Of a stretch of 64,000 nucleotides of DNA, positions 20,065 to 30,575 are shown piece by piece. The stretch is from Morella rubra. Its lineage: Eukaryota; Streptophyta; Magnoliopsida; Fagales; Myricaceae. Every line of letters begins with the position of its first letter. Position 1 is the stretch's first letter. The stretch covers positions 30,491,024 to 30,555,023 of the forward strand of contig CM025850.1 in assembly GCA_003952965.2 (NCBI GenBank), in the 5' to 3' direction. Below the pieces are notes generated by a model that did no database searches, was not told the origin of the DNA, and worked only from the letters and a program-made list of their open reading frames with translations. Made by a program: the position numbers and the translations under genes.

Positions 20065-20331
20065 ATGGCTAGTGAGATCAGAATTGTGGATTATTCGATT
20101 GAGGTCGCGCCAGCCCCCATAATCTATCCATACAAGCCTTCTAATTCGCCAAGTCTTGAACCTATCGCCGAGGAGGATGCCGAGGAATTGGATGACGATG
20201 ATTCACATATTGGCAGTTGCTTTTGTTCCTCCATGGAGAACTGCTTTGCATTTGAAGCTCCATGTAAACCGTTGATGTATTACTCTGACACAACTAGATC
20301 TGTTCAGGGTAGCCATTTATGTTCTGAATAG
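20065..20331 (+). CDS. small acidic protein, type B copy 6
   Basis: An 88-residue protein, same length, start and stop as the copy at 11919. The core E-V-A-P-A-P-I-I-Y-P lies at 13-22, S-P at 28-29, L-E-P-I at 31-34 and the acidic run E-E-D-A-E-E-L-D-D-D-D-S at 36-47. The cysteine-bearing tail follows with Cys at 52, 54, 60, 67 and 86 all retained. Start context is tccATGGCT. Of the 11 differences from copy 3, several fall in the acidic run without reducing its charge. By eye there are about five silent codon changes against these 11 replacements, so constraint looks weak or uneven. Function is unknown. The retroposon 165 bp after the stop may change its 3' end. Confidence 0.8.
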   Translation: MASEIRIVDYSIEVAPAPIIYPYKPSNSPSLEPIAEEDAEELDDDDSHIGSCFCSSMENCFAFEAPCKPLMYYSDTTRSVQGSHLCSE

Positions 20332-20480
20332 GAACGTTAATGGTCTACAAGATAGGTGGCGCTGATGCTGATGAAGGAGGAACCAGAAGTAGAACATCTT
20401 AACAATGTACTGTAAATTTTGTATATCGTAATGTATATATAATCTTTTTCCAAGAAAAATGAAGTATTTATTTGTTTTAG

Positions 20481-21298
20481 ACTATTGCGTGATATTATTA
20501 TTATTCTTTTTTTCTAAGCAAGCAAACATAGCATAGAACTAAAAAGCAGTACAACGGAGGGTGGGGAACCCTACAAATAGCCCCAAATAACTACTGCACA
20601 AACAGAAACAAAAATGAAAGAAAAACAGAAAAACAGGATCTTGGCCATGGTTAGAGACGAGAGCCAAGACATGGTTGCCCTGAAGGTGGTTAACTGGAGC
20701 ACTCCAAGCGACCTTGGAGTCATCTGCAACAATCACAGAACAGAGGTGAGATCACTGCAGGAAAGAGAGCAGTGGCAAATTTGGAGGTTGTTGAACAAGG
20801 TACCACACTGACAGCCATTGATTGATGAGCAGGAGCACGCAAGGGTTCAGATAAAAAACTAGAAGAAAATCCAAAAGGAGCCGAAATAGGGGAGGTGCGT
20901 GAGATCCACGCACCACCTTAGACGGCGCGTGAGGAGCACGCGCTTGAGGCCCAGCCACCGAACAAAAATAAGAATGGAGATCAGAGAGCCAGGAGGAGGA
21001 GGGGATGGCGCGTGCACGATGGTCAGCCACTAAAAGTGGCAAATCTAGGTTTCTTTGCGCAAAACTAAAAACCCACAAAAGGAACAAACAAGACAGAGAA
21101 ACGAAAAAAAGGGAAAAAAGGAAGGGAGAAGAAGAAGAAGAGATGAAAGGGAGAAAGAAGAGGAAGGGAAGGGAGAAGGAGCCGAAGCTCGATCTCTTGT
21201 CCCTAGAGAACATGAGAAAATTTTGAGGGGGGAACAGAGAGGTTGGAGAGAAAAAAAGCGAGAGAGAAAAGATGAAGTTTTAACTATTGCGTGATATT
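20481..21298 (-). mobile_element. non-autonomous retroposon with perfect 16-bp target duplication
   Basis: The insertion occupies 20497-21282. ACTATTGCGTGATATT stands at 20481-20496 and 21283-21298, and the uninterrupted site is in the paralog near 12342. On the minus strand it begins with a CT-rich leader, carries an open frame at 20752-21213 (serine/phenylalanine-rich start, no known domain), and ends TTTGCTTAG plus A-run. It lacks reverse transcriptase, so it was probably moved by a LINE with the same tail. Confidence 0.85.
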
Positions 21299-21697
21299 TG
21301 ATCATTAGTAATTAGTATCTTCCTGGTTTAACTTGAAAGATTAGAGAAATGTTACTCTTTAGAGTTACGAGGGTGGTCTATGTACTTTGTGCTCTGTTTC
21401 ATTGTTGCTTGTATATTAAGAAAGTTTTGCAATTGTTTTGCAAGTTTGGGTAGAATGGTGCAGCTTAGGGGCTATAAGAAAAGTTGCCCAGATTTCAGTT
21501 CTTTTTTCTTGTCTTCTAAGTCCGTTGTGCCATTTCAATCCCTAATGATTGCCCAAACTTGGGATCGGATTTTGTTCGAGCCCTATATCAAGTGATTAGT
21601 CCATTTACTAAAGTATGGATTTTGTTTTTCTTTTTCCCCCGAGAAGTTTAAGAAACTAAAACACAGCATAATAAACCGACGGTGTTAAACGGTTGTT

Positions 21698-22572
21698 TTT
21701 GTGATAACAATGGTACTACAGCATAAGCAGCAGAACCTAAGGCTCATTAAAGGACAAAACACATCGAAAGAAGATTTCATCTTATTTGTGACATTGCGAA
21801 TTGGGGTGATGTAGTGATGGCTAAAATAGCATCAGCTGAGAACATCGTAGACCCATTCACTAAACTGTTGACTCAAAAAGTAACATTTAAAGTATATGGG
21901 TGTGAAGTACATGCCTGATTGGTTCAGAGTGCAAGTGGGAGATTGTTAGATATATGCCCTCAAAACCAATCATTTTGAATAATTATGAAATAATTATTGT
22001 TGTTTATTAATCACTTGTATATTATTTTGGGTACATGCGATGACATAAGATGTCATATTGTTAAGAAACATTGTAAAAAAGTCAGGCTAATGATTAATGA
22101 ATCGGCAGCAGGGAATATGACTTTTTGCATCATTGTTGACTCACTTTGTGCTAGACCGAGATACATGATAATATATAAATAAGTCTACGCTCGTTGTGTC
22201 TCTATAAGATAGAATGATAGACTCTGTCATTGAGGTGGTGACCTTAAGTAGCCCAGTGAGTGCAATGTAAGAGTACATGCACTGAATTAGATCAAATATG
22301 AATACCTTCTGAAAACGATCACTGATGTTGAGAATAATACTTCGCACAATTAGCTTATGTTGTCCTTAGACCTGAGAGGGTTATGCAGATTTGTTTGTTA
22401 TGTGCATGTGTTTTAACTGAGTCATTTGGTGATGATCTTCGCAGATCAAATATTCTAGATAATCTTCGGCTTTGTGCATAGTAAGTGAATTTGTATAATA
22501 GCTCAATATGAAATCTTCTAGTCATTTGTTAAGGCAGTATATTCATTATGTATGTATATTATTGGACTCAAA
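21698..22572 (+). mobile_element. copia 3' fragment: RNase H end, polypurine tract, LTR
   Basis: Frame-shifted pieces read like the end of a copia polyprotein (I-K-G-Q-N-T-S-K-E-D, then D-P-F-T-K-L-type and K-Y-M-G-V-K-Y-M-P-D-W). A purine-rich AAGTGGGAGA follows, and an LTR begins TGTTAGATATATG at 21951. The LTR end is not certain; I place it near 22572. The left side of the element is missing. Confidence 0.75.
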
Positions 22573-22914
22573 TAAAAACGCTGCGCAGCGAGATTTTGTA
22601 AAAAATGTTTTCACGGTTTTACTTATATATATTAACTAATTATTTGCAAAAATTATTTTTTGAAACTTTTTGGGAGTTCAACTGGGTACAAACTAAGAAT
22701 TAAAAATTATATGAGCTAGAACTTAATCGATGATATTATTCCGGTCCTATTAGCTCACGTAGAATATAGTATGGTTGAAATATAAATAAGCGTATAATTG
22801 TTAGCAAAAGGGATTTCACAAAAATAATCTCATTATCTCGGGAGTCAATTGTGATATGTTAATGGACATGATCACAATTTGTAGAAGCCCATAAATTCAG
22901 ATTACAAAATATAA
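22573..22914. other. AT-rich spacer with a 12-bp palindrome
   Basis: No coding signal. CGCTGCGCAGCG at 22579-22590 is a perfect palindrome in otherwise AT-rich sequence. Confidence 0.4.
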
Positions 22915-23012
22915 GGGGTTTTTTTTCCTCAGCAAACGAAATAGCCTACAATTGCCTCTCGAGAACACCATCGAGCCATATTATGAGCCATAGAGTTGGC
23001 TTCTCTGGAGAC

Positions 23013-23339
23013 CTACTGAAGAGACCACAGAGGGTAAGTCTTAAACACATGCTGTAAGAATAGGACCTCTTCCTCTATAAACCAGTCAGGTTGTTCATCC
23101 CGAGAATTGATCTGGCGCACCAAAACTTGCGTATCACCTTCGAAAATCACCTTAGTCAACTCCTCTGACTCTGCTACCTGGGTTGCCAACCGAGCAGCAA
23201 GTGCTTCTCCTTTGAGGGGGTTAAAGCCAGCCTTAACGCTAGTCCAAACCCTAAAAACAAAGCTATCAGACTGACGACCAACGACAGCAAAGGTGAGAGA
23301 GTTATGACGCACAACCACATCAAAATTCACCTTAAACAC
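23013..23339 (-). pseudogene. LINE RNase H domain
   Basis: This 108-residue frame starts F-K-V-N-F-D-V-V-V, has G-E-A-L-A-A-R-L-A near 68-76 and V-I-F-E-G-D-T-Q near 87-94. That is the RVT_3 RNase H order of plant LINEs with its D, E and D residues present. Confidence 0.85.
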
Positions 23340-23925
23340 CTGATTAGAAGGGGACTGTCACTGAATAGGATATCTCATGGTGACCTCATCCCAAGCAAAT
23401 AAATCTTCATCGAATCTGTGACGAATATTGGCCTGAATCTCTTATATACCCATCTGCACCTTGTGATGAACTACAGTGTTGTGGCATACTAGATAGAGTC
23501 CACCACAATAGCAACATAAAGCATAAATTCCTTCTAGCGCTATTGTAAATCAGGGGGTAGATTTCGGGGGTTCAATACAAACTTAAACCAACCAAATGTC
23601 CCAGACGAGGAGAATCCATGAAGTTGTGTAGGCCAAGGCCCTGTAGCCTAGATCATCCTGGATATGTGGCATTGTAAAAGTGAATGCTCTTTAGTTTCTA
23701 CACACACTTTATAGAGGGGACAAAATAAAGACAGATTCACCTCTCCATCAATAAGAGTACCCACTCTCCCACGAACTGGCAAAGCTCCCGCCAGAATTTT
23801 CTAGAGTAGTAACTTAAGACGATGTTGAATCTTGAGTTTCCAAATTATTGCCCAGTCAAAATCTACAACATGTGGCGAGCCAAACTGATGATTGAGAGAT
23901 CCTTGAATGCATCGATAAGCTAACT
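23340..23925 (-). pseudogene. LINE zinc-binding region, broken
   Basis: The stretch between the RNase H and reverse transcriptase frames shows zf-RVT-like phrases on the minus strand in shifting frames. An example near 23770-23860 encodes a W-A-I-I-W-K-L-K-I-Q-H-R-L-K-L type segment. No frame stays open. Confidence 0.5.
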
Positions 23926-24980
23926 TTAAAGAAAAAATCCCTTTTGGATCGAAAGTCCAGTGAAGAACATCCGCATCACCCCGAACCGGGGGTAGAGGGA
24001 TAGCAAGAATATATCATGGGTTGAAGACTCATCAAAGCACTCATTAATAAGATCCACTTTCCAGCCCCCATACGACCAGTCAATAAGTTCCGAAACCGAA
24101 TTTAAAGCATGGGGAATTAGAGCATTCAGTTTAAGAGAGGGTCTAAATGAGGGGAGGGAAGGGATCCATGGGTCACAGCAAAGATTATGTGCAACTCCAT
24201 TCTTAATAACCCAACAGGCTCCTTTTTCGAGAACCTCTCTGGATTTTAGAATGCCTTTCCACACCCATGTAACATCGGTTGGGATTTGGACATTCATAAA
24301 ACGCCGACTCCCTAGATATTTAGCCTTAAGAGCTTTTAGCCGCAGCGCCTCTGGATCATTAAGAATTTTCCAGCCAAGTTTGGCCACCAATGCTCTATTA
24401 ATATCATAAGATTTATGTAGCCCCAATCCACCAACATCTTTGAGTTGACATATGGAACTCCAGGACTTGGGATAGAAGTGATGACTCTTATAATCATAGA
24501 AACCTCACCAAAACTTCATCAATAGAGAATCAATACTATGGCAGAGCCCTTTAGGGAGCAAACATACTAACATGAAATAAGAGGGCAAGGCCGAGGCTAT
24601 TGATTGGATTAAAACGATTCTCCCAGCTTGAGAAAGCATCTTCGCCTTCCACCTCACCACTTTCCGTTGAACCTTATCTTTAATCTTCGTAAACGCCCGA
24701 GACTTTGACTGAGGGAGACAAGTCGGCAAGCCAAGATGGGTGCCAAGAGAAGATGCCCAAGGGATGCAAAGAATGGAATAGATTGAGTCCGAAGTAGCTG
24801 GACTCATATTCCTGCTGAAAGTCAAGAAGGATTTAGCCATATTGATAGTTTGACCAATCCACTGCTCGAAAGTCAACAAAATATCCCGCAAAGTACTCAC
24901 ATCACTATGGTTTGCCCTACAAAAATAAAATAAAATAAAATCATTTGCAAATAGTAAGTGGGAAATTGGTGGAGCTTGAC
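23926..24980 (-). pseudogene. LINE reverse transcriptase end; active site altered
   Basis: Two frames (23926-24426 and 24505-24900) cover the C-terminal part: W-I-G-Q-T-I-N-M-A-K-S near the start, H-L-G-L-P-T-C-L-P, W-K-A-K-M-L-S-Q-A-G-R-I-V-L-I-Q-S, then L-H-K-S-Y-D-I-N-R-A-L-V-A-K-L-G-W. Upstream, near 24940, the expected F-A-D-D reads F-A-N-D, so a catalytic aspartate is lost. A short tatttta-type repeat follows immediately. Confidence 0.8.
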
Positions 24981-24990
24981 GAGCAATTTA

Positions 24991-25250
24991 ATGATAAAGA
25001 GTTTTTCATGATGATCCTAACGGCCGAGATTTGAGATCCCTAAAGATCCCACGCATAAGCACAGTTGAGTTCTGAGCAAGCCATTATAAATAGCTCAGAA
25101 GTTCATTTGAGAGATAACAAAATTCATTTTTCACGTTTGAGACTTTCTCTCTCTCAAGGTCTGTGTGCGTAGATCTGAAGGAGGCAGAATACTTGGACTG
25201 CTTTGAATTAACGATTATTTCTGCCACAATATCACGCTCCAACAACTTAT
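24991..25250 (+). mobile_element. LTR-like fragment with TATA signal
   Basis: Contains CATTATAAATAGCTC near 25082 followed by a CT-rich leader (tttctctctctcaagg), as in the U3/R boundary of plant LTRs. Borders and family are not clear. Confidence 0.35.
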
Positions 25251-26189
25251 GATCCAAGTCTCAATCGTCCAAATAGCTAAATTTTGAAAGATCAATGGGT
25301 CAAAGACCTTCCTTTCAAATAATTCTAGCAAGATAATAAGCAAGAAAGAGACGCGTTCTGGAGATCCAGTTGTTGAGTGACATAGACAGCATGAAAGATC
25401 CCCTTTTATTTGACTGATGAAATATAGAGGATAGTCTGCACTTGGTGGGCATATTAAGTTCCAAATTAGGAATTTTACTCGTTCATAAATTTTTAATTTT
25501 CACCATACTACTTTCCAATCTATTGATTCGAGAGGTCCGACGAGTCAACAATTATGGTAGCTGAATTCTTTGTTGACTTAATGATGATTGAGGTGTTCAA
25601 ATGACTTATCAAAAATTATAGAAGCTGGAAAATGGATGTTGGTGATAGGTTGGACTGTTTCTAGTTCAAAGTTATTATGGAGGAGAGGAAGTGGGTACCA
25701 AAGATCTCGCCATGTTCTTAGACTTTTCCACCTTTGTGGACTAAGGGGTATAGGCCTTTGTTGAGAGTGGGTTTAAACTGATTGTAGCCTTTTCCAAAGT
25801 CAAGAGCTTTGAGGTGTAGACCTGATCATTTGAAGAGTGAGCTTTGAGACATTCAATACCTTGCGGTGCGAGACCTCGCCAATATATGCTTTGATTTTGT
25901 GTGGATAGACTATGCTAACTCTTTTGACTAAAGCTTGATTCTAAGACTAAATCCATCATATTTTCAAGGAATGCATAAGATGCCCCAAGCTTTAAGAATG
26001 AACTTGTGAGTTTTGACTTTATGGAAATCCCCAAAAAAAAGTTTTTAGTAAAGAATCAACAGAGGACCGTTGTGGCTTGGGTAGGAAAGAGGACAAGAAG
26101 TATGAGGCATATATATAAAGGAAACAAAATAAATGGTACAGTTAGGGGGGATTAGTTCCCTCGTAAGTCCAAATAGAAGAGAAAAATGA
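25251..26189 (-). mobile_element. LINE zinc-binding remnant and unassigned debris
   Basis: Near 25290-25345 the minus strand reads A-Y-Y-L-A-R-I-I then K-E-G-L and P-I-D-L, the end of a LINE zf-RVT domain. The rest to 26189 is AT-rich without an interpretable product. Confidence 0.45.
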
Positions 26190-26360
26190 TTTGGGAATGT
26201 GGTCACTAAAATGGTGTGCCACGGTCCATTACGCTAGCAAATGCACCTTCAAGTTGTCAACTTGGATAATTTTCCTAACTGTTCAAGAAAGGGGGGTTCA
26301 ACAAAGAGATAGAGTTGATACTAGATTTAGAATAGTCCAGTCCACATCAATTTCTTCTTG

Positions 26361-26570
26361 TCAAAGGGTAGTTGGGACAATACTTGAATCACCTTCCAGT
26401 ATGATATTAGTGAACTTCAAGTTGCATGCTAGATTAGCTGCGAGCAAAATTGTATGTGCTTCAGCTACCAATGAGTCTGTGATATTCGGGAGATGTCTGG
26501 ATTCAGCTTCAAGGACGGTGCTAGAGAGGTCAAGACGTACCACCGTCGCCATGAAAAAATTTGATCTCAC
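26361..26570 (-). pseudogene. LINE RNase H domain, partial
   Basis: Contains A-E-A-H-T-I-L-L-A-A near 36-45 and I-I-L-E-G-D-S-S near 57-64, typical of RVT_3. The N-terminal F-D segment has drifted. Confidence 0.75.
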
Positions 26571-26750
26571 TGCTGCATCAAATTGAAAACGGTAGGAGGA
26601 AGAGTAATTGTTGGAGAGGCTGCAAGGATGAGTAAGCTACACTGTTTCCCAAGCCGTCAAGTGATCTTTTGATTGTCAAGAAATCAGATTAGCTACTTGA
26701 ATTGGATTAATAACAGTAGTAGGGTGAAATCTGATTTTATTTCGCAACAT

Positions 26751-27444
26751 TCATAGTTGATCAAAGGCTATAGCAGGAAAGAGTTGAAAGTGGTGGGCAT
26801 TTTCCTTACTTAGATTAAGCTTCCTACAAGGATCAATAACACATTGAAGAAACTCATACATAGTGTGAGGTTGGATTTTATCTAGCAAAAGAAGAAAACA
26901 AGAATGACACCAAATAATTTGTTGTACTAGGCAGTCAATAAAAATATAAGTTATGGATTCCAATTCATGGCAAAATAGATAGCAAGAGACTAAGTCCACT
27001 TTCAGAGAAGATGAGCCTATGTTTGCTAGTCTTTGACCAGTTGGAAGCATGTCCCAAGCAATTCTCCAAAACAACAATTTGAGTCTGGCATGCATTTTTA
27101 ATTGCCATAGACCAATCCAATATTTTTTCCTCATGGTATGATGGGTACTTTGGGTTGGTTGAAGGGTACTGAGAGGACATAGAATAATAAGAAATGGTTG
27201 AGGCAATGGATTTATTAAGTTGGGTATGACCTGCTTGTGAAAGTAGTTTGGCTTTCCAACCTGACATGCGATTCTCAATTTTATGGTTAATGGCCAGGAA
27301 GGCTTCGTGCTTAGAGCGAGGGAAAAAAAGTGGCAGCCCTAGGTGAGTGGCTTTTGCAGAGCCCTTACGAATACTAAGGATATTGAGAATGTGACGCTGA
27401 GTAGTACTTGGTACATTCTTGCTAAAATAGACATGAGATTTCAA
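26751..27444 (-). pseudogene. LINE zinc-binding domain and reverse transcriptase end
   Basis: Two overlapping frames. One reads W-Q-L-K-M-H-A-R-L-K-L-L-F-W-R-I-A-W-D-M-L-P-T and C-Y-L-F-C-H-E-L-E-S (zf-RVT). The other gives H-L-G-L-P-L-F-F-P-R-S-K and W-K-A-K-L-L-S-Q-A-G-H-T-Q-L. The overlap marks a frameshift near 27200. Confidence 0.85.
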
Positions 27445-27449
27445 GGCAT

Positions 27450-28730
27450 TAAGGGATTGGCCTGTCTACTAAAAATATGTAGATAGACTCTTATGAAAGA
27501 CTCTGGCCTCATGAATGGTAGCTCTCCCCATTAAAATGAGGTCATCTGCAAAAAGTAAGTGAGAAAGAGTAGGCCCACCCTTGTCTAATTAGATGCCTTT
27601 AAGATTAGTGCGTTGTTCTTCTGAGTAAAGAAGATTAGTTAAAATCTCAGCACCAATAATAAAAAGGGAGGGGGAGAGAGGGTCACCTTGACGAAGCCCA
27701 CGTGTTGAGGGGAAGTTTCTAAAAGGGCAGCCATTCAACAATATTGAAAAAGTGGTTGTGGATGGGCAAGAATAAATCCAATTGATAAAAACAGCTAGAA
27801 AGCCAAGGACAGATAGGACCTAAAGGATGCGTTGTCCTTCCATGAGGTCAAAGGCCTTTTTCATATCCATTTTAATGGCCATATAGTCGACTTTGCCTTT
27901 CTTGCTCTTGATGGAATGAAATGATTCAACAGCGAGAATATAACTATCTTGACAGATTCACCAAGAATGAATGCTGATTAGTATGGGAACATGACACGAG
28001 GTAGGAAAGGACGAAGTCTAAGTGCAATAATCTATGATATGATCCTGTAAAGAGTATTGCAAAGGCTGATAGGGTGAAAGTGTGAGACAAGAGTGGGGTG
28101 GTCAAGTTTAAGAATGAGAGCAATAAAGGTTTTGTTAAGATCCATTGGCAACTGACCTGTCTAAAAGAAACTTTTAATAGTTTGAGCGATGTCATCGTTA
28201 ACAATGTTCCAATAAGTTTGAAAAAATAAAGAGGTCATCCCATCCGGATTTGGGGCTTTGTTGGTGTGCATGGATTTGAGAGAATGAAGGATTTCTTGAT
28301 AAGTGGGAATGACACTAAGGGATACAGATTCTTCTGGTAAAATGACATTGGTGAACAAATTTGTTAGGTGAGTCAGAGGAGTATTCGGGAGCTGGGATGT
28401 AAAAAGAGTTGAAAAGTGATTAGTGAGAAGGTCCTTCATTGCATTTCTATTAGAAACTTAATGATTATTTTGATCCTTTAGGCAGTTGACATTGTTTTTA
28501 CTCCGTCTAATGATAGTGGAGGTATAAAAGTATTTATTATTGAGTTCATTTGAGATGAGCCATTGGGTATGGGATTTCTGCCTTGACAGGATTAGCTCTC
28601 TCTGAAATTGTTCTTTTAAAAGATGTTTCAGATGATATTCATAAGGCAGATTGGCATGAGAGGGGAGAAAGGAGTTGGATTTGAGAAAGCTAATATGAGA
28701 TCTACTTAATTCGACCTTTGATGTAATCAA
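27450..28730 (-). pseudogene. LINE reverse transcriptase
   Basis: From right to left: E-Q-F-Q-R-E-L-I-L-S-R-Q-K-S-H-T-Q-W-L and N-N-K-Y-F-Y linker (28458-28730), S-L-K-S-M-H-T-N-K-A-P-N-P-D-G-M-T fingers motif (28161-28439), then V-K-M-D-M-K-K-A-F-D-L-type palm sequence near 27850-27900, and [10 protein letters not shown] near 27540-27570. The catalytic aspartates remain, but the frame is broken several times. Confidence 0.85.
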
Positions 28731-28976
28731 AATGAGTTTTATTCCAATGGCGAAGGGGTTGCTGCTGTGGCTACTATTTTATGGGTTATGGTGAAATAGG
28801 GATAAAATAGTTGCAGGGAGTTCCAGGCAGTAGTAATAACGATGTAGCACGAAGGATCTCTTACCCAAAATTGCTCAAAACAAAAAGGTTTTAAAAAGTA
28901 TGGACAAAGACCTTCAGTGTCAAGAAGGATAGGGGCATGATCTGAGAAGATGTTTAAGAATGGCCTTAGGATACTA

Positions 28977-29422
28977 CTAGATCCATAGGGTATTTTTTAG
29001 GCTCTGGTCAATTCTTTCTTGAATATTAGCAAGGCCATGTCGACCATGAGAGCACGTAAATGTGTGGCCTTCAAAAGTAATACCTGTCAAACCATGAGTG
29101 TGGACGAAGGTTTTAAAATAGGCAGTATATGAAGAAAAGCCAATTGATCGACCTCTTCTTTTATCATTGTGATAAACGATGGCATTGAAATCACCAATTA
29201 AAAGCCATGGCCCAGAAAATGAGAGACCAACAGAGTGAAGGTCAGTCCAAAATTTTTGTTTAAGATGAGAATAAGGGGACCATAAACATAGGAGCAAAAG
29301 AAAGAACTAGAAGAGTTAGATAGGATGTACAAAACATAGATTACATTACTGTTTTTACAGATCATAGAAATTGAGAATCTAGCTCTCCAGGACAACACAA
29401 GACCTCCTTTAGTATCAATAGG
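28977..29422 (-). pseudogene. LINE endonuclease, C-terminal part
   Basis: APE-type endonuclease motifs are clear: G-P-W-L-L-I-G-D-F-N-A-I near 30-41 and T-F-T-C-S-H-G-R near 84-91, ending R-I-D-Q-S-L. The domain is preceded at the right by P-I-D-T-K-G-G-L-V-L-S-W, where the LTR-type insertion cuts in. Confidence 0.85.
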
Positions 29423-30219
29423 TGTCACGCCCCGAACGCTAGCTCAGCGAGGCTAATGACAGCCGCGAGCATTCCCAACAAGGAACACTCCAGCGTACTT
29501 ACTAAATTCTTGCAGCGGAATATTTCTCATTCAGAGAATTCTTGCAGCGAAAATTTAATTTTTTTTTTTTTTTTTAAAACTTTATATCGCTGGCGATTAA
29601 CGCGCATACGAAACATTAGAACCTATTTCTCCTTGCATCTTGATCAATAACTTGAAGTAATTACAACACAGTCTCAAAATACCAATTGGTTAAAAACCTT
29701 AAACTTTACTGGCCGAATAACCCATGACCACCACACAACGGAGGCTCATGTCGGCTCTTTCAAAAATTATATCTAAACCTTTAATGAAACAACAAAAAGG
29801 GAAGAGGACATTCTCGTCGGTCCCTCTTCTAGATTTTCCCACCTGAAATGTTGTCTGGAATGGTACAATTTAAAACTGTGAGTCGAAAGACTCAGTAAGG
29901 GTTTATATGCAATAAATAATGCATGTCTTGCATAAATCATGAATGTACATTGATGCTTGCATATGCATGAGACAACGTACTTGATCTTGATTTTCTTGCT
30001 TGAAAATATTCTTTCTTGATTTGGGCTTATCACGCTCCATTTACCCCTGAAGTCAGGGTTGTGCGTTCCTTTCGGAACTATTCCCTTTTCCCTTGGGAAC
30101 ACATCATTTGGTTGAGCTAGCCCTTGTTGTGGCCCCAGGCCTGATGGCTAGACTCAACCCTTGGAGGTTCACACCTTCTTGCAAGCATCCTTCGGTGTGA
30201 TTGCACATACCTCGGAGCT

Positions 30220-30310
30220 ACCCATCCTTCTCTCATTCGTCCTTCGGAGTGGGTGCCCCTTAGGAATCATCCATCCTTCTCGCATTCGTCCTTCGGAGTG
30301 GATGTCCTAT
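30220..30310. repeat. short tandem repeat inside the LTR-type element
   Basis: The phrase catccttctc(t/g)cattcgtccttcggagtgg is found at about 30224 and again at about 30269, a period near 45 bp, with a related c-a-t-c-c-t-t-c-g-g at 30185. Confidence 0.7.
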
Positions 30311-30382
30311 CTTATTGGTACGGTACCGACCATCTTATTTAGCCCTTTAACTTGACTTGTGATAACATACTTATCATTTTTT

Positions 30383-30575
30383 TTTCATTTGCACAAAGAA
30401 ACTTATGCAAATGCTCATGTCATGTCATGCTTGATAATGCCATGCTTGATAATGAGAAATCATAATACTCCTCATGCTTTCATTTGCACAAAACTTTCTT
30501 TTTCATTCAAGAAAATCATGCAAATGCTCGTGTCATGCCATGCTTGATATGCTTATTCATAAATACTTTTCATGC
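30383..30575. repeat. imperfect tandem repeat, about 95-bp unit
   Basis: Tttcatttgcacaaa begins both units (near 30383 and 30478), and each continues through atgcaaatgctc(a/g)tgtcatg and catgcttgat. Several indels separate them. Confidence 0.7.

Larger units (their letters stand above)
19541..21697 (+). repeat. type B segmental duplication, right copy
   Basis: Direct repeat of 11397-12772 carrying its own type B gene and interrupted at 20497-21282. It ends where a copia fragment begins. Confidence 0.9.
22915..24990 (-). mobile_element. 5'-truncated L1-type LINE
   Basis: Reads leftward from a truncated reverse transcriptase at about 24990 to a poly-A tail (T run at 22919-22928). Three domain blocks in separate frames remain: reverse transcriptase end, zinc-binding domain and RNase H. 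The tail on the minus strand is TTTGCTGAGG plus A-run, a relative of the TTTGCTTAG tail of the other LINEs here. Confidence 0.85.

Noticed and set aside
21005..21305. Lysine/glutamate-rich and serine-rich frames on both strands
   Set aside because: They reflect a purine-rich simple-sequence tract inside a retroposon.
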